DNA of 64,000 nt from Luteimonas galliterrae (GTDB lineage Bacteria; Pseudomonadota; Gammaproteobacteria; Xanthomonadales; Xanthomonadaceae). The position numbers and the translations under genes are program-made. Where the stretch lies: NCBI RefSeq assembly GCF_023374055.1, contig NZ_JAMBEP010000003.1:1-64000 (forward strand), given 5' to 3'. Below, one piece after another: positions 15,023-24,881 of this stretch (positions within the stretch are counted from its first letter, which is position 1; the number at the start of each line of letters is the position of its first letter). The notes beneath the pieces are model-generated. The model worked only from the letters and a program-made list of their open reading frames with translations, was not told the origin of the DNA and ran no database searches.

Positions 15023-15077
15023 GGCGATCTATTCGAGCCGATCCGCTACGCGGGTCGGCTTGATTGGGACGTTAGGC
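15023..15077 (+). repeat. Isolated, diverged attC behind arr
   Basis: Right side is ideal: CGGGTCGGCTTGATTGGGAC then GTTAGGC (15071-15077). The left arm keeps ATTCGAGCCGATCCGCTACG, but the R'' box is degenerate (about 15023-15029). It sits nearly 5 kb beyond the last clear array site. Confidence 0.78.
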
Positions 15078-15081
15078 GCCC

Positions 15082-15618
15082 ATGAAAGTTCAGCCCCCAC
15101 CCGGCATTAGAAAGCGAGCCGTACCATTGGCGGCCGCCTCCTTTGCCCTGTTGCTCCTCGCTGTTCCGGCGGCTCACAGGCACGCGCTGAGAAACGATCT
15201 TTCGGCGCATACGTTCAAGGTGACCATCGCCAACGAACGGGAGGATGCCTACATTTGGATCAACGATGAAGCGTCGGCGACCGTGTGGATTCCCGGAGCA
15301 GATGCCGGGGATGACCCCATCGCCGGGGCGCTGGCGCAACTAGAGCTTCCCAGAAATAGGCTAGGCAATGGATTCCAAGTGCAGCCGCAAGAAGTTGCGG
15401 AGGGATTGATCACGCTCCCGTCGGATTTCGAGCTGCAACGCTATATCCGCAAGGGATACGAGCTTAGATTGGCTGTCAGAGTCGTTCCTCGCGGATACTA
15501 CTCGAAGGACTTTCCTTATGAAGACGATCCGGAAATCGGTATCGACAACGCGTATGGAAACACTTACCTGAGCCCTCATTTTTCGCGCTCAGTTGTCAGG
15601 CTGACCTATGGTCCATAG
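15082..15618 (+). CDS. Membrane-anchored or secreted hypothetical protein
   Basis: 178 residues. A positively charged start (RKRAVPLAAASFALLLLAVP) leads into one hydrophobic segment, so the protein is exported or anchored; cleavage may follow AAH near residue 31. The mature part (SAHTFKVTIANEREDAYIW, GYELRLAVRVVPRGYYSKD) is beta-rich. The family is unrecognised. The ATG is 4 bases after the core GTTAGGC of the arr-side attC, exactly where a cassette gene would begin. I see no convincing attC after the stop, only a possible remnant beginning GTCTAAC at 15688. Confidence 0.7.
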   Translation: MKVQPPPGIRKRAVPLAAASFALLLLAVPAAHRHALRNDLSAHTFKVTIANEREDAYIWINDEASATVWIPGADAGDDPIAGALAQLELPRNRLGNGFQVQPQEVAEGLITLPSDFELQRYIRKGYELRLAVRVVPRGYYSKDFPYEDDPEIGIDNAYGNTYLSPHFSRSVVRLTYGP

Positions 15619-15765
15619 GCGGCTGCAATTCGATCGAGGCATAGCTAGGGCCGTAGACCGGATTGGTTTCATCGGCCCGACATCGCGGTCTAACATGGCA
15701 AGGGCAAATGAGGCCGCGCTTGGCGCGACCCGATGACCGCCTTATGGTTGCAGCAGGAGAATCCG

Positions 15766-16686
15766 ATGGGAAAACCCCGCATCTTCTTGGGATCGTCAGG
15801 AAAGCAGGCGAAGCTGCTGCAGGCCCTGACGCGTGGCCTGGACGACATCGCCCATGTGGAACCTTGGACGACATCGTTCAATCCCGGGACCACTACGCTG
15901 GAACGCCTGCTCGAGCTGACGCGGGAAGTCGACTTCGCGGCCTTCGTGTTCGCGCAGGACGACTGGACGGCGGGCAGTTCGCCCGCGGCGATCGAGCCTG
16001 CATCCGGCCAGGCCTCTCCGCGCGACAACGTCGTGTTCGAGGCGGGCCTTTTCGGCGGCGTCCTCGGCATGCGGCGGACGTTCATCCTGCACGCCAGCGG
16101 CGCGAAGCTGCCCACCGATCTGCTCGGCCTCACCTGCGTGCGCTACGACGGGTCGGCCTCCGCCGCGGAAACGAAAGCCATCTGCCAGAAGCTGCGCAAC
16201 GCGATCGAGAACGAAGGCCGCGCCTCGCGCATCGAAGGCCTATGGTGGCAGTACTCGCTGACCCAGCGTACCGAGAAAGAGCCGTCGGCATTGGGCGTTC
16301 TGAAGATATCGAGGAACCGCAACGGCGCCTTGGAAACGAACGGCCGCGCGTGGCAGGAAGACGGCATGCTATCGGCCAGATACTGGAGCGAAGCGGCGAG
16401 AGAGAAGGACGATGCGTCCGGCGTCTTTTACTATTGGAAGGGCGAACGGCCGCTGCACCCGGACGCCCCGCAACTGGAAGGCACCGGCGAGCTCCGCTTG
16501 GAGTCCGCAGACCGCGCATCGGGCTACTTCACTACGCGGGGCGAAGGCGTGAACGCGCGGACGGCCGGCGTCTATGTCAGAGCCGATCCGGCGGACGTGG
16601 AAACCCTGGATGGTTCCGACAACCACAAGCGCGCGGCGCTGATCGCAGAGCGTCTGGCGGATTGGAAATCGATCAGGAACACCTGA
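15766..16686 (+). CDS. TIR-domain (CAP12/Pycsar-effector type) nucleotide-binding protein
   Basis: 306 residues from ATG 15766 (AGGAG 6 bases upstream). Residues 1-140 fit the TIR-like domain PF10137. Evidence: PRIFLGSSGKQ at the start, FNPGTTTLERLLELTREVDF, FVFAQDDW near 60-67, and PRDNVVFEAGLFGGVLG (85-101) ending in RRTFIL. Glu92 in the VVFEAGLF motif is at the position of the catalytic NADase glutamate of this family. Residues 145-306 form an unrecognised domain with repeated beta-like motifs (GVFYYWKGERP, GYFTTRGEG, VYVRADPADVE). I see no CD-NTase, cyclase or second gene beside it. Defence by NAD+ depletion is an inference from the family only. Confidence 0.8.
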   Translation: MGKPRIFLGSSGKQAKLLQALTRGLDDIAHVEPWTTSFNPGTTTLERLLELTREVDFAAFVFAQDDWTAGSSPAAIEPASGQASPRDNVVFEAGLFGGVLGMRRTFILHASGAKLPTDLLGLTCVRYDGSASAAETKAICQKLRNAIENEGRASRIEGLWWQYSLTQRTEKEPSALGVLKISRNRNGALETNGRAWQEDGMLSARYWSEAAREKDDASGVFYYWKGERPLHPDAPQLEGTGELRLESADRASGYFTTRGEGVNARTAGVYVRADPADVETLDGSDNHKRAALIAERLADWKSIRNT

Positions 16687-16728
16687 TCGCCGCAGTCCGC
16701 TACGAACGTAGCCAACGAGAGGAACGCA

Positions 16729-17190
16729 ATGAAACCGCGGATGGAATACTGGAAGGCCTCCCCCGACAGCTACAAGGCGATGATGGCCTTGGATGCTTAC
16801 CTTCGCCGCTCGGGCCTCGAAAAACCCTTGTTGCACATGATCAAACTGCGCGCATCGCAGATGAACGGCTGCGCCTATTGCATCGACATGCACTGGAAGG
16901 ACGCCCGCGCCGCCGGCGAAAGCGAACAGCGCCTCTATGGGCTCGACGCCTGGCGCGAAGCGCCCTACTACACCGATCGCGAACGTGCCGCGCTCGCGTG
17001 GACCGAAGCTTTGACGAACATCACCGATGGACACGTGCCCGACGCCGTCTACGAAGCCACCCGCCGCCATTTCTCGGACAAGGAACTGGCCGACCTCGGA
17101 TGGGCCGTCGCCGCCATCAACGCCTGGAACCGCATCGCCATCGCCTTCCGTTCGGAAGCCGGCTCGTACCGGGCCCCGGCGCACGGTTGA
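16729..17190 (+). CDS. Carboxymuconolactone decarboxylase / AhpD-like protein
   Basis: 153 residues. The AhpD-type redox motif is clear: NGCAYCIDMHWKDARAAGE around residue 46, with CxxC and the following His. The upstream HMIKLRASQ and downstream LAWTEALTNI and AINAWNRIAIAFR segments match peroxidase-related CMD proteins. Likely role: thiol-dependent peroxide or electrophile detoxification in the cytoplasm. AGAGGAA precedes ATG 16729. The only neighbours are unrelated small genes, and no partner peroxiredoxin or sigma factor is adjacent. Confidence 0.9.
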   Translation: MKPRMEYWKASPDSYKAMMALDAYLRRSGLEKPLLHMIKLRASQMNGCAYCIDMHWKDARAAGESEQRLYGLDAWREAPYYTDRERAALAWTEALTNITDGHVPDAVYEATRRHFSDKELADLGWAVAAINAWNRIAIAFRSEAGSYRAPAHG

Positions 17191-17420
17191 CCATGGCCGG
17201 GGGCAGCCGCCGCGGCGGTAACGAGGCTATCTCGCCATCGGTCACGAGTCGCGACCGCTGGCGGCGCGATGGGACTTCCGACTAGCGTCCTGAAGCCTGC
17301 GGATCCCGAGCTTGCCCGGTTTTGAGTTCGATCGCCGTTGGCCTGAAAGACCGTCCTTATCGCCTGCTGCACAGGAATTCCGCACAGGACGGCGGACGAA
17401 AAAAATCCGGGAACCAACGC

Positions 17421-17891
17421 ATGAAGACGATCACCGCCGCGCTCGCCCTGTTGTCCGTCGCTAGCCTGCCCGCGTTCGCCCAAACCGCCGACGCTGCGCT
17501 CGAGGGGCAGATCCGTCAGTTGGACCTGGCCCATGCCGAAGCGATCTTCAAGGGCGACGCCGCCGCGCTCGACAAGCTGATGGACGACGACATCACGGTG
17601 AACCACCCCACCAACCGCATCGTCAAGGAGAAGAAGGAGCTGCTCGACCTGATCGGCCAGGGCGTGATCCGCTACGACGCATTCGAGCGCAGGCCTGAGA
17701 AATTCCTGTTCTTCGACGACATGGTGGTAGTGATGGGCGACGAGACCGTCGTGCCCGCCAAGGGCGCGCCGAACGAAGGCAAAAGCCTGCGTCGCCGCTA
17801 CACCAACGCCTGGATGAAGCGCGATGGCCAATGGCGCCTGGCGTTCCGGCACGCGAACAACGTCTGCACGCCTTGCCAGGCAACGCCATAG
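17421..17891 (+). CDS. Secreted DUF4440 / NTF2-like protein
   Basis: 156 residues with a signal peptide (MKTITAALALLSVASLPAFA, cleavage after AFA at residue 20). The mature domain is NTF2-like: LEGQIRQLDLAHAEAIFKGD, LDKLMDDDITVNHP, then DDMVVVMGDETVV and the closing YTNAWMKRDGQWRLAF strand. DUF4440 proteins are binding or isomerase-fold proteins of mostly unknown role; this one should be periplasmic. Start ATG 17421 follows GGGAACC. A 230-base stretch upstream, back to the AhpD-like gene, has no gene. Confidence 0.85.
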   Translation: MKTITAALALLSVASLPAFAQTADAALEGQIRQLDLAHAEAIFKGDAAALDKLMDDDITVNHPTNRIVKEKKELLDLIGQGVIRYDAFERRPEKFLFFDDMVVVMGDETVVPAKGAPNEGKSLRRRYTNAWMKRDGQWRLAFRHANNVCTPCQATP

Positions 17892-18033
17892 ACGACGGCG
17901 CCCGACGGGCGGCATCTTCGGCCGCGCCGACAGGCCGATAATGCCGGCCGTCGGCGGGCGAGCACCAACGCATGAAAGCCATGCTCCGGCGCGACCGGCG
18001 GGGCGCGCCGGAAGTCATCCACAAGGAGACGTC

Positions 18034-18390
18034 ATGAAACGATTCTTGGCCATGTATATCGGCACGGCAGGCGCGACGGAGAAGGCACAGTGGAACAAGA
18101 TGGATCCGGAAAAACGAAAGGCGCTGGAAGCATCCGGCATGAAGGCCTGGATGGCATGGGGAAAGGCGCACGCGGACGCGATCGTCGATCAGGGCCGCCC
18201 GCTCGGCAAGACGAAGCGCGCCTCATCGCAAGGAATCGCCGACATCAAGAACGGCATGACGGGTTATGCGATCGTCCAGGCGGAGTCCCACGAAGCGGCG
18301 GCCAGGATGTTCGAGAACCACCCGCATTTCGCGATCTTTCCGGGCGACTCGGTGGAGATCATGGAATGCCTGCCGCTGCCGGGACAGTAA
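18034..18390 (+). CDS. YCII-like domain protein
   Basis: 118 residues from ATG 18034 (AAGGAG six bases upstream). The fold pattern is that of ferredoxin-like YCII proteins: FLAMYIGTAG at the start, KAWMAWGKAHADAIVDQGRP in the middle and GYAIVQAESHEAAARMFENH followed by AIFPGDSVEIMECLPLP. The classical DGPF motif is absent. Function is unknown. It lies 55 bases before a PhnB-type VOC gene on the same strand; YCII and VOC genes are often found together, so the pair may be co-transcribed. Confidence 0.8.
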   Translation: MKRFLAMYIGTAGATEKAQWNKMDPEKRKALEASGMKAWMAWGKAHADAIVDQGRPLGKTKRASSQGIADIKNGMTGYAIVQAESHEAAARMFENHPHFAIFPGDSVEIMECLPLPGQ

Positions 18391-18445
18391 CGAAATCCGA
18401 CGATCGTCGCGGTTATCCTCAATCACCCTTCGAAGCGAGGTGTTT

Positions 18446-18847
18446 ATGAACAGCCCGGCACTCATCCCACACTTGGTCGTCGACGACGGCGAAGCGGCGA
18501 TCGCGTTCTATGAGAAAGCGTTCGGCGCGAAACTCGAAGCCAAGCATCCTGCCGAGGACGGCAAGCGGCTTATGCATGCGCATCTGACGCTCGGCGCCGG
18601 CGCGCTGTTCCTGCACGACGATTTTCCCGAGTTCGGCGAACACGGCGCCAAAGCGCCTGCACGGCTGGGCGGGACGAGCTGTACGTTCCATTTGGACGTA
18701 CCCGACGCCGACGCCGCATGGGAACGCGCGGTCGGGGCCGGCGCCGCCGTGCTCATGCCCTTGGACAATCAGTTCTGGGGCATGCGCTATGGCCAGGTCA
18801 AGGATCCTTTCGGCCATGTCTGGTCGATCGGCGGACCGGTGAAATGA
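18446..18847 (+). CDS. VOC family protein, PhnB-like
   Basis: 133 residues of the PhnB type. Features are IPHLVVDDGEAAIAFYEKAF at the N-terminus, AHLTLGAGALFLHDDFPEFG in the middle, TFHLDVPDADAAWERAVGAG and the ending WGMRYGQVKDPFGHVWSIGG. The DPFGHVW motif with its His is a family hallmark. PhnB-like VOC proteins have no single established reaction. GCGAGGTG is a plausible ribosome site for ATG 18446. It starts 55 bases after the YCII-like gene on the same strand. Confidence 0.9.
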   Translation: MNSPALIPHLVVDDGEAAIAFYEKAFGAKLEAKHPAEDGKRLMHAHLTLGAGALFLHDDFPEFGEHGAKAPARLGGTSCTFHLDVPDADAAWERAVGAGAAVLMPLDNQFWGMRYGQVKDPFGHVWSIGGPVK

Positions 18848-18959
18848 CGGCCGTGGCCCGGCGAAGGCGTCGACTCTGCGGAATGGCGTTCCGGACACGG
18901 CTCGCGCAAGAGGCGGTACGCTATCCGGGCGAAACGGGAACGAGGAAAGGAGCGGACGC

Positions 18960-19307
18960 ATGAGCATTGCGCAGCAACTCGGCGAACTCGAATTCGGATT
19001 CTGGAAAGGCACACGCAACTACTACGACGAGCATCTGGCCACGGAATCGATGGCCGTGTATCCGGATCCGGTCGGCGCGCTTTCGCGCGACGAGATCCTG
19101 GCGTCGATCGACGATGGCGCGCGCTGGCAGGAAGTGGAGCTGGAGGACATGGCCGTGATCGAGGCCGCGCCGGGCATGGTCATGGTGACGTATCGCGCGA
19201 AGGCCTCGCGTGGCGACGGCGAGACGTATCAGGCGCTGGTCGGCAGCGTTTACGTCAAGGAGGACGGCGAGTGGAAGCTGGCGTTCAACCAACAGACGCC
19301 GGCGTGA
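18960..19307 (+). CDS. NTF2-like (DUF4440) protein
   Basis: 115 residues, cytoplasmic, third NTF2-like protein of this stretch. It begins IAQQLGELEFGFWKGTRNYY, has SMAVYPDPVGALSRDEILAS, then MVMVTYRAKASRG and the closing YVKEDGEWKLAFNQQTP strand typical of DUF4440. The role is unknown. GGAG seven bases upstream of ATG 18960 supports the start. It is the last plus-strand gene before a REPIN-like repeat; about 110 bases upstream hold no gene. Confidence 0.85.
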   Translation: MSIAQQLGELEFGFWKGTRNYYDEHLATESMAVYPDPVGALSRDEILASIDDGARWQEVELEDMAVIEAAPGMVMVTYRAKASRGDGETYQALVGSVYVKEDGEWKLAFNQQTPA

Positions 19308-19316
19308 ACCGCTCGC

Positions 19317-19393
19317 GGGAGCGGCTTCAGCCGCGAGCTCTTCGGGATGCGCGGAGACCGCTCGAAAAAGCTCGCGGCTGAAGCCGCCCCTAC
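19317..19393. repeat. REPIN-like repeat, AGCGGCTTCAGCCGCGAGCT family, copy 1
   Basis: Two inverted arms (GGGAGCGGCTTCAGCCGCGA and AGCTCGCGGCTGAAGCCGC) with about 35 variable bases between them. First of seven copies of this family in the window. Confidence 0.88.
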
Positions 19394-19419
19394 GAAAAGC
19401 GCGCTTACAATAGGCTTAC

Positions 19420-19872
19420 ATGGATACGGCACAGCTGAAGAAATTCTGCGCCGCGCTGCCGGGCGCCGCGGCGCGCCAGCTCGACGAACCGATGAACGTG
19501 CTGGTCTACTCGGTCGGCGACAAGACTTTCGCCTATTTCAAGACCAGCGAGCCGGAACGCTGGCGCTTCAGTTTCCGCGCTTCGCCCGAGCGCTTCATCG
19601 AACTGACCGACGTGCCAGGCATCAAGCCCGCGCGCTGGATGGGCCGTTACCGCTGGGTGACCGTGGTCGACGTGCGTACGGTTCCTGCCGCCTACCTGCG
19701 CGAACTGGTGGAATGGTCGCATGGGGATGCGCTCGGCAAGCTCAGCAGGAAACGCCGCAACGCGCTACTGGGCATCGAAGCAGCGCCCGCTACCGGCGAT
19801 CGGCGTCCTGCGCGACGCGTCGTTCGGCCGGCGAAGCCGAGACGCGCAGGTACCGGCCAGGGTGATAGCTGA
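19420..19872 (+). CDS. MmcQ/YjbR family protein
   Basis: 150 residues. The CyaY-like MmcQ/YjbR fold is shown by LKKFCAALPGAAARQLDEPM, NVLVYSVGDKTFAYFKTSEP, WRFSFRASPERFIELTDVPG and MGRYRWVTVVDV, with the final AYLRELVEWSHGDAL helix. The family binds DNA or is linked to stress in a few cases; the role here is unknown. The basic C-terminal tail (RRPARRVVRPAKPRRAG) is an extension unlike the compact family and may be spurious. That part overlaps the opposite-strand gene at 19790-20179 by 83 bases. Confidence 0.85.
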   Translation: MDTAQLKKFCAALPGAAARQLDEPMNVLVYSVGDKTFAYFKTSEPERWRFSFRASPERFIELTDVPGIKPARWMGRYRWVTVVDVRTVPAAYLRELVEWSHGDALGKLSRKRRNALLGIEAAPATGDRRPARRVVRPAKPRRAGTGQGDS

Positions 19873-20179
19873 CGTACCTGCAGAAATCGAGCCCACGGTG
19901 GATGAAGGTTTCGCCGCGCAGCACGATCCTAGCGTCGTAGAGGCACCCGTCGCCTTCGCGGTATCCGATCGCCAGCGTTTCGCCGGTGCCCGCGCTCAGG
20001 CCGCGGTCGCCCAGCGGCATCGCCACCCACGCGCCGCCTTCCTGGGCGAGGGAAAACGATTCGATGCGGTCGTGCGTATCGTTGATCAATTGCACGTAAC
20101 GCGTCTGGGCCGCTACAGGAAAAGCGGCGACGATCGGCAGGGCGCACGTCAGCGCCCACATCGGCTTGCGCGGATGCAT
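19790..20179 (-). CDS. Secreted hypothetical protein
   Basis: 129 residues starting with a signal peptide (KPMWALTCALPIVAAFPVAA, cleavage after VAAQ near residue 25). The mature part is a small beta-rich domain (RYVQLINDTHDRIESFSL, GETLAIGYREGDGCLYDARI, HRGLDFCRYVSYHPGRYL) with two cysteines that could form a disulphide. I do not recognise the family. Its 3' end overlaps the MmcQ gene on the opposite strand by 83 bases, so one of the two C-termini may be shorter in reality, or the messages overlap. Confidence 0.7.
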   Translation of the reverse strand: MHPRKPMWALTCALPIVAAFPVAAQTRYVQLINDTHDRIESFSLAQEGGAWVAMPLGDRGLSAGTGETLAIGYREGDGCLYDARIVLRGETFIHRGLDFCRYVSYHPGRYLRVSASPAERRVAQDADRR

Positions 20180-20398
20180 GGGGATTCTCCTGCGGATAGG
20201 CGTGCTCGATCGCGGCTATTCGCGACCGCGATGCCGGCGCGGTGCCGGCAATACCTGTGATGCGCGCTTCGCGAAAAAGGTTGCAGCCGCAAAAAAAGGG
20301 CGACGGGTCCGAGGGTGTACGGGCTCTGCAGGGCAGAGCTCGCTCCGCTGCGCGACCGGGCGGTAGCCGCGGAGCGAGCCCCGCTCTACGAAGAAAGG
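20180..20398. other. Gene-free gap with an inverted repeat
   Basis: 219 bases between two minus-strand genes. An inverted repeat (GCAGAGCTCGCTCCGCTGCG and CGCGGAGCGAGCCCCGCTCT, about 20332-20395) belongs to the AGCTTGCTCCGC group of repeats. The promoter of the secreted-protein gene should lie near 20180-20230. Confidence 0.5.
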
Positions 20399-20848
20399 CT
20401 AGAGCGCCTCGTGGCCCAGGTCGAGTTCGCGCACGCGCTTGGCGTCGCGGCGCTGCTCAACCAACGCGCGGATCCGTTCGCGCACGCCGTCGGCGCCCTT
20501 GATGTCGGCCAGCACCATGGACGGCGTGGTGGCGTCGGAAGTGCTCAATACGATGTCGCCGATGCCGACCACCCGCTGCCAGAACGTCTGCTGGAAATGG
20601 GTGTCCTTGACCCGGTACAGCTCCAGGTCGTCGGTGACCCGGTTGAATACGCCGCGGGTAGTCTTCAAACGTTGGTCGGTGAGCGCGTAGCGGGTGTTGC
20701 GCGTGACCAGCCAGCGCCACAGCGCCCACGGGATCGGGATCACCAGCACGCAGGCGACCCAATACCAGAAGTTCTGCCATTGGGACGGCGTGCCGGTCCA
20801 GGCTTCGCGTTCGGCGACGCCAGGCGTGACGCTTTCGATCTGGTCCAT
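20399..20848 (-). CDS. Membrane-anchored bacterial PH domain protein
   Basis: 149 residues. An N-terminal extension with Trp-rich WTGTPSQWQNFWYWV leads into one or two membrane segments (residues 27-48, VACVLVIPIPWALWRWLV). A bPH_2 domain follows: TRYALTDQRLKTTRGVFNRVTDDLELYRVKD is split by strands, then WQRVVGIGDIVLSTSD. YRVKD and GIGDI are typical for this family. The cytoplasmic role is unknown. It is a different bPH type from the one at 13103. It reads away from the alpha/beta hydrolase gene upstream on the same strand. Confidence 0.82.
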   Translation of the reverse strand: MDQIESVTPGVAEREAWTGTPSQWQNFWYWVACVLVIPIPWALWRWLVTRNTRYALTDQRLKTTRGVFNRVTDDLELYRVKDTHFQQTFWQRVVGIGDIVLSTSDATTPSMVLADIKGADGVRERIRALVEQRRDAKRVRELDLGHEAL

Positions 20849-20988
20849 GCGCGTACCTCGTCGAGTATGGAGACAGCCCCCATGTTTCCATCATAAACGC
20901 CAGTTCCGCGAAAAGCGGCCAGCGCAGCGCGCAGCATCCAAGAAAGCGGCGAGTGCCGGCGACGGGATCGCCGGCACTCGGCGCCGCT

Positions 20989-21810
20989 TCAACCGCGCAA
21001 GAATGCGAGCAGATCGCGGTTGACGACTTCGGCCTGGGTCGTGCACATGCCGTGCGGGAAGCCTTCGTAGATCTTCAGCGTCGCGTTGCGGAGCAGCTTG
21101 GACGAGATCATCGCCGAATCGGCGATCGGCACGATCTGGTCGTCGTCGCCGTGCATCACCAGCGTCGGCACGTCGATGCGCTTGAGGTCGTCGGTAAAGT
21201 CGGTTTCCGAGAACGCAGCGATGCAGTCGTAATGCGCCTTGGCGGCGCCCATCATGCCCTGGCGCCACCAGTTCGCCCGCAGCGGTTCGGAGAGCGGGGT
21301 GCCGGGGCGGTTGAATCCGTAGAAGGGCACGGGAAACGTCCAGTAGAAGCTGGCCCTGTCGGCGGCGAGTTCCTTGCGCAGGCCGTCGAACACCTCGCGC
21401 GGCAAGCCGCCCGGATTCGCGGCGGTCTTCAGCATCAACGGCGGCACCGCGCCGATGAGCACCAGTTTGGCGACGCGACCGGCGCCGTGCTTGGCGACAT
21501 AGCGCGCCGCTTCGCCGCCGCCCGTCGAATGGCCGACGTGGATGGCGTCGCGCAGGTCCAGATGCGCCGCCAGCGCCGCCACGTCGGCCGCGTAGGTATC
21601 CATGTCGTGACCGGTGGGCGTCTGGGTCGAGCGGCCGTGGCCGCGGCGATCGTGGGCGATGACGCGATAGCCTTGCTCGAGAAAGAAGAGCATTTGCGTA
21701 TCCCAGTCGTCGCTGGACAGCGGCCAGCCATGGTGGAAGACGATCGGCTGACCCGAGCCCCAGTCCTTGTAGAAGATCTCGGTGCCGTCTTTGGTAGTGA
21801 TCGATTGCAT
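20989..21810 (-). CDS. Alpha/beta hydrolase of the non-haem chloroperoxidase type
   Basis: 273 residues. The fold is complete: [15 protein letters not shown] forms the oxyanion-hole region, [13 protein letters not shown] follows, the nucleophile elbow GHSTGGGE has Ser near residue 95, [11 protein letters not shown] carries the acid (Asp near 224) and [11 protein letters not shown] the catalytic His (near 253). The [13 protein letters not shown] motif and total length match cofactor-free 'chloroperoxidase' esterases or perhydrolases such as Cpo. The physiological substrate is unknown; a hydrolase role is more likely than halogenation. The ATG at 21810 follows AGGACGCC. Confidence 0.93.
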   Translation of the reverse strand: MQSITTKDGTEIFYKDWGSGQPIVFHHGWPLSSDDWDTQMLFFLEQGYRVIAHDRRGHGRSTQTPTGHDMDTYAADVAALAAHLDLRDAIHVGHSTGGGEAARYVAKHGAGRVAKLVLIGAVPPLMLKTAANPGGLPREVFDGLRKELAADRASFYWTFPVPFYGFNRPGTPLSEPLRANWWRQGMMGAAKAHYDCIAAFSETDFTDDLKRIDVPTLVMHGDDDQIVPIADSAMISSKLLRNATLKIYEGFPHGMCTTQAEVVNRDLLAFLRG

Positions 21811-21917
21811 GTGGCGTCCTCGTGGGGGTGGGATCGGCGGGGGTGTCGATCCGGGAACAGCATATGCCCACGCGAACGGTGCGCGTTATGGAGACTGCGT
21901 TGGTAGGACGGGCTTTT

Positions 21918-22001
21918 GTAGGAGCGGCTTTAGCCGCGAGCTCTTTTCACATGATCGCGGCGATGGCCCGGGAAGAGCTCGCGGCTAAAGCCGCTCCTAC
22001 G
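21918..22001. repeat. REPIN-like repeat, AGCGGCTTTAGCCGCGAGCT family, copy 2
   Basis: Arms TAGGAGCGGCTTTAGCCGCG and its inverse flank about 35 variable bases. It lies between the divergent ends of the hydrolase promoter and the secreted-protein gene at 22024. Confidence 0.9.
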
Positions 22002-22023
22002 AACGCAGCCGCTCGCGCGCGCC

Positions 22024-22533
22024 TTAGTTGCAGGCCTTGCCTTCGACGCCCATCGACGCGGCATAGATCGGCAGCGCGGCCAGATCGCCCTTCTTGGCGG
22101 CGTCCACCGATTCCTTCAGATAGATGCGCGAACGACCCTGCGCGTCCAGCTTCGGCGGCGCGCCGCCGGCGGGTTTGCGCCAGATGCGCACGACCGCCAT
22201 CTGCGAGGGACAGGCGGCGCTGGGCACGCGGATCACGTCGTTGAAGATCCAGCCGCTCTTCTCGCTGGCCTTGGCCTTGGCCGCATCGACGAAGCGCGCA
22301 CGCGCCTGGCAATTGGGGCTGGTGCGCACCACGGCGAACTTGTAGGGCTCGGCCGCCTGTCCGGTGAAGGCGCCTTCGACGCGCGCGCAGGCTTCGGGGA
22401 TCTGGCGCAGGGTATGGACCACGCCTACGGCCTGCGGCTTGCCGACCGGGCGCTCGATCTCGGGCTTGGGATCGGCCGCCAGGGCGGGCAGCGCCAACGC
22501 GGCGCAGAGGATGAATAACGGGGCGTGGCGCAT
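22024..22533 (-). CDS. Secreted hypothetical protein
   Basis: 169 residues with a signal peptide (MRHAPLFILCAALALPALA, cleavage after ALAA at residue 20). The mature protein contains PEACARVEGAFTG, VVRTSPNCQARARFVDAA, then GWIFNDVIRVPSAACPSQM and ending GVEGKACN; four cysteines could form two disulphides. The family is unrecognised. GAGGAG lies 7 bases before the ATG at 22533. It diverges from hppA, with 168 bases between the two starts holding both promoters. Confidence 0.78.
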   Translation of the reverse strand: MRHAPLFILCAALALPALAADPKPEIERPVGKPQAVGVVHTLRQIPEACARVEGAFTGQAAEPYKFAVVRTSPNCQARARFVDAAKAKASEKSGWIFNDVIRVPSAACPSQMAVVRIWRKPAGGAPPKLDAQGRSRIYLKESVDAAKKGDLAALPIYAASMGVEGKACN

Positions 22534-22701
22534 GGCGCGTCTCCTCGAAAACAGGGCCGCAGGCTGGCATGGCCCCGCTGAACCGAACCCGGACGCTCGC
22601 GGCAGCGCAACAAAAACCGGGCAAAGTGCCGGTTTGGCTGGGGCCGGGCGCCTATGCCATAGTCGGCCGGTTGCCATCGGGCATTGCCACGGGAGGGGTT
22701 C

Positions 22702-24747
<2,046 letters not shown>

Positions 24748-24769
24748 GTGCCCGCGAATGACGCCAGGA

Positions 24770-24798
24770 AAAAGCCCCGCTCAAGCGGGGCTTTTTTT
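24770..24798 (+). terminator. Intrinsic terminator after hppA
   Basis: Stem AAAGCCCCGC - TCAA - GCGGGGCTTT followed by a run of T (TTTTTTT). It ends transcription of hppA before the opposite-strand gene at 24882. A weaker hairpin CCCCCTTTTTCAAAGGGGG follows at about 24809. Confidence 0.92.
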
Positions 24799-24881
24799 GC
24801 TTGTCTTCCCCCTTTTTCAAAGGGGGCGACAGCAAAGCAAAAGCGAGAAGAGTGCAGCGGACAAACTCCGCTACAAGCCGG

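Noticed and set aside
15688..15753. Possible attC between the secreted protein and the TIR gene (GTCTAAC ... GTTGCAG)
   Set aside because: R'' is perfect and spacing is about 60 bases, but R' deviates (GTTGCAG) and the stem does not match the family, so it is not called.
3948..19307. Phage or plasmid origin of the accessory region
   Set aside because: No phage structural, replication, transposase or partition gene is seen; attC sites explain the first part better.
24809..24827. Second terminator after hppA (CCCCCTTTTTCAAAGGGGG)
   Set aside because: It forms a hairpin, but no T-run follows and the stronger terminator 10 bases upstream suffices, so it is mentioned but not called separately.
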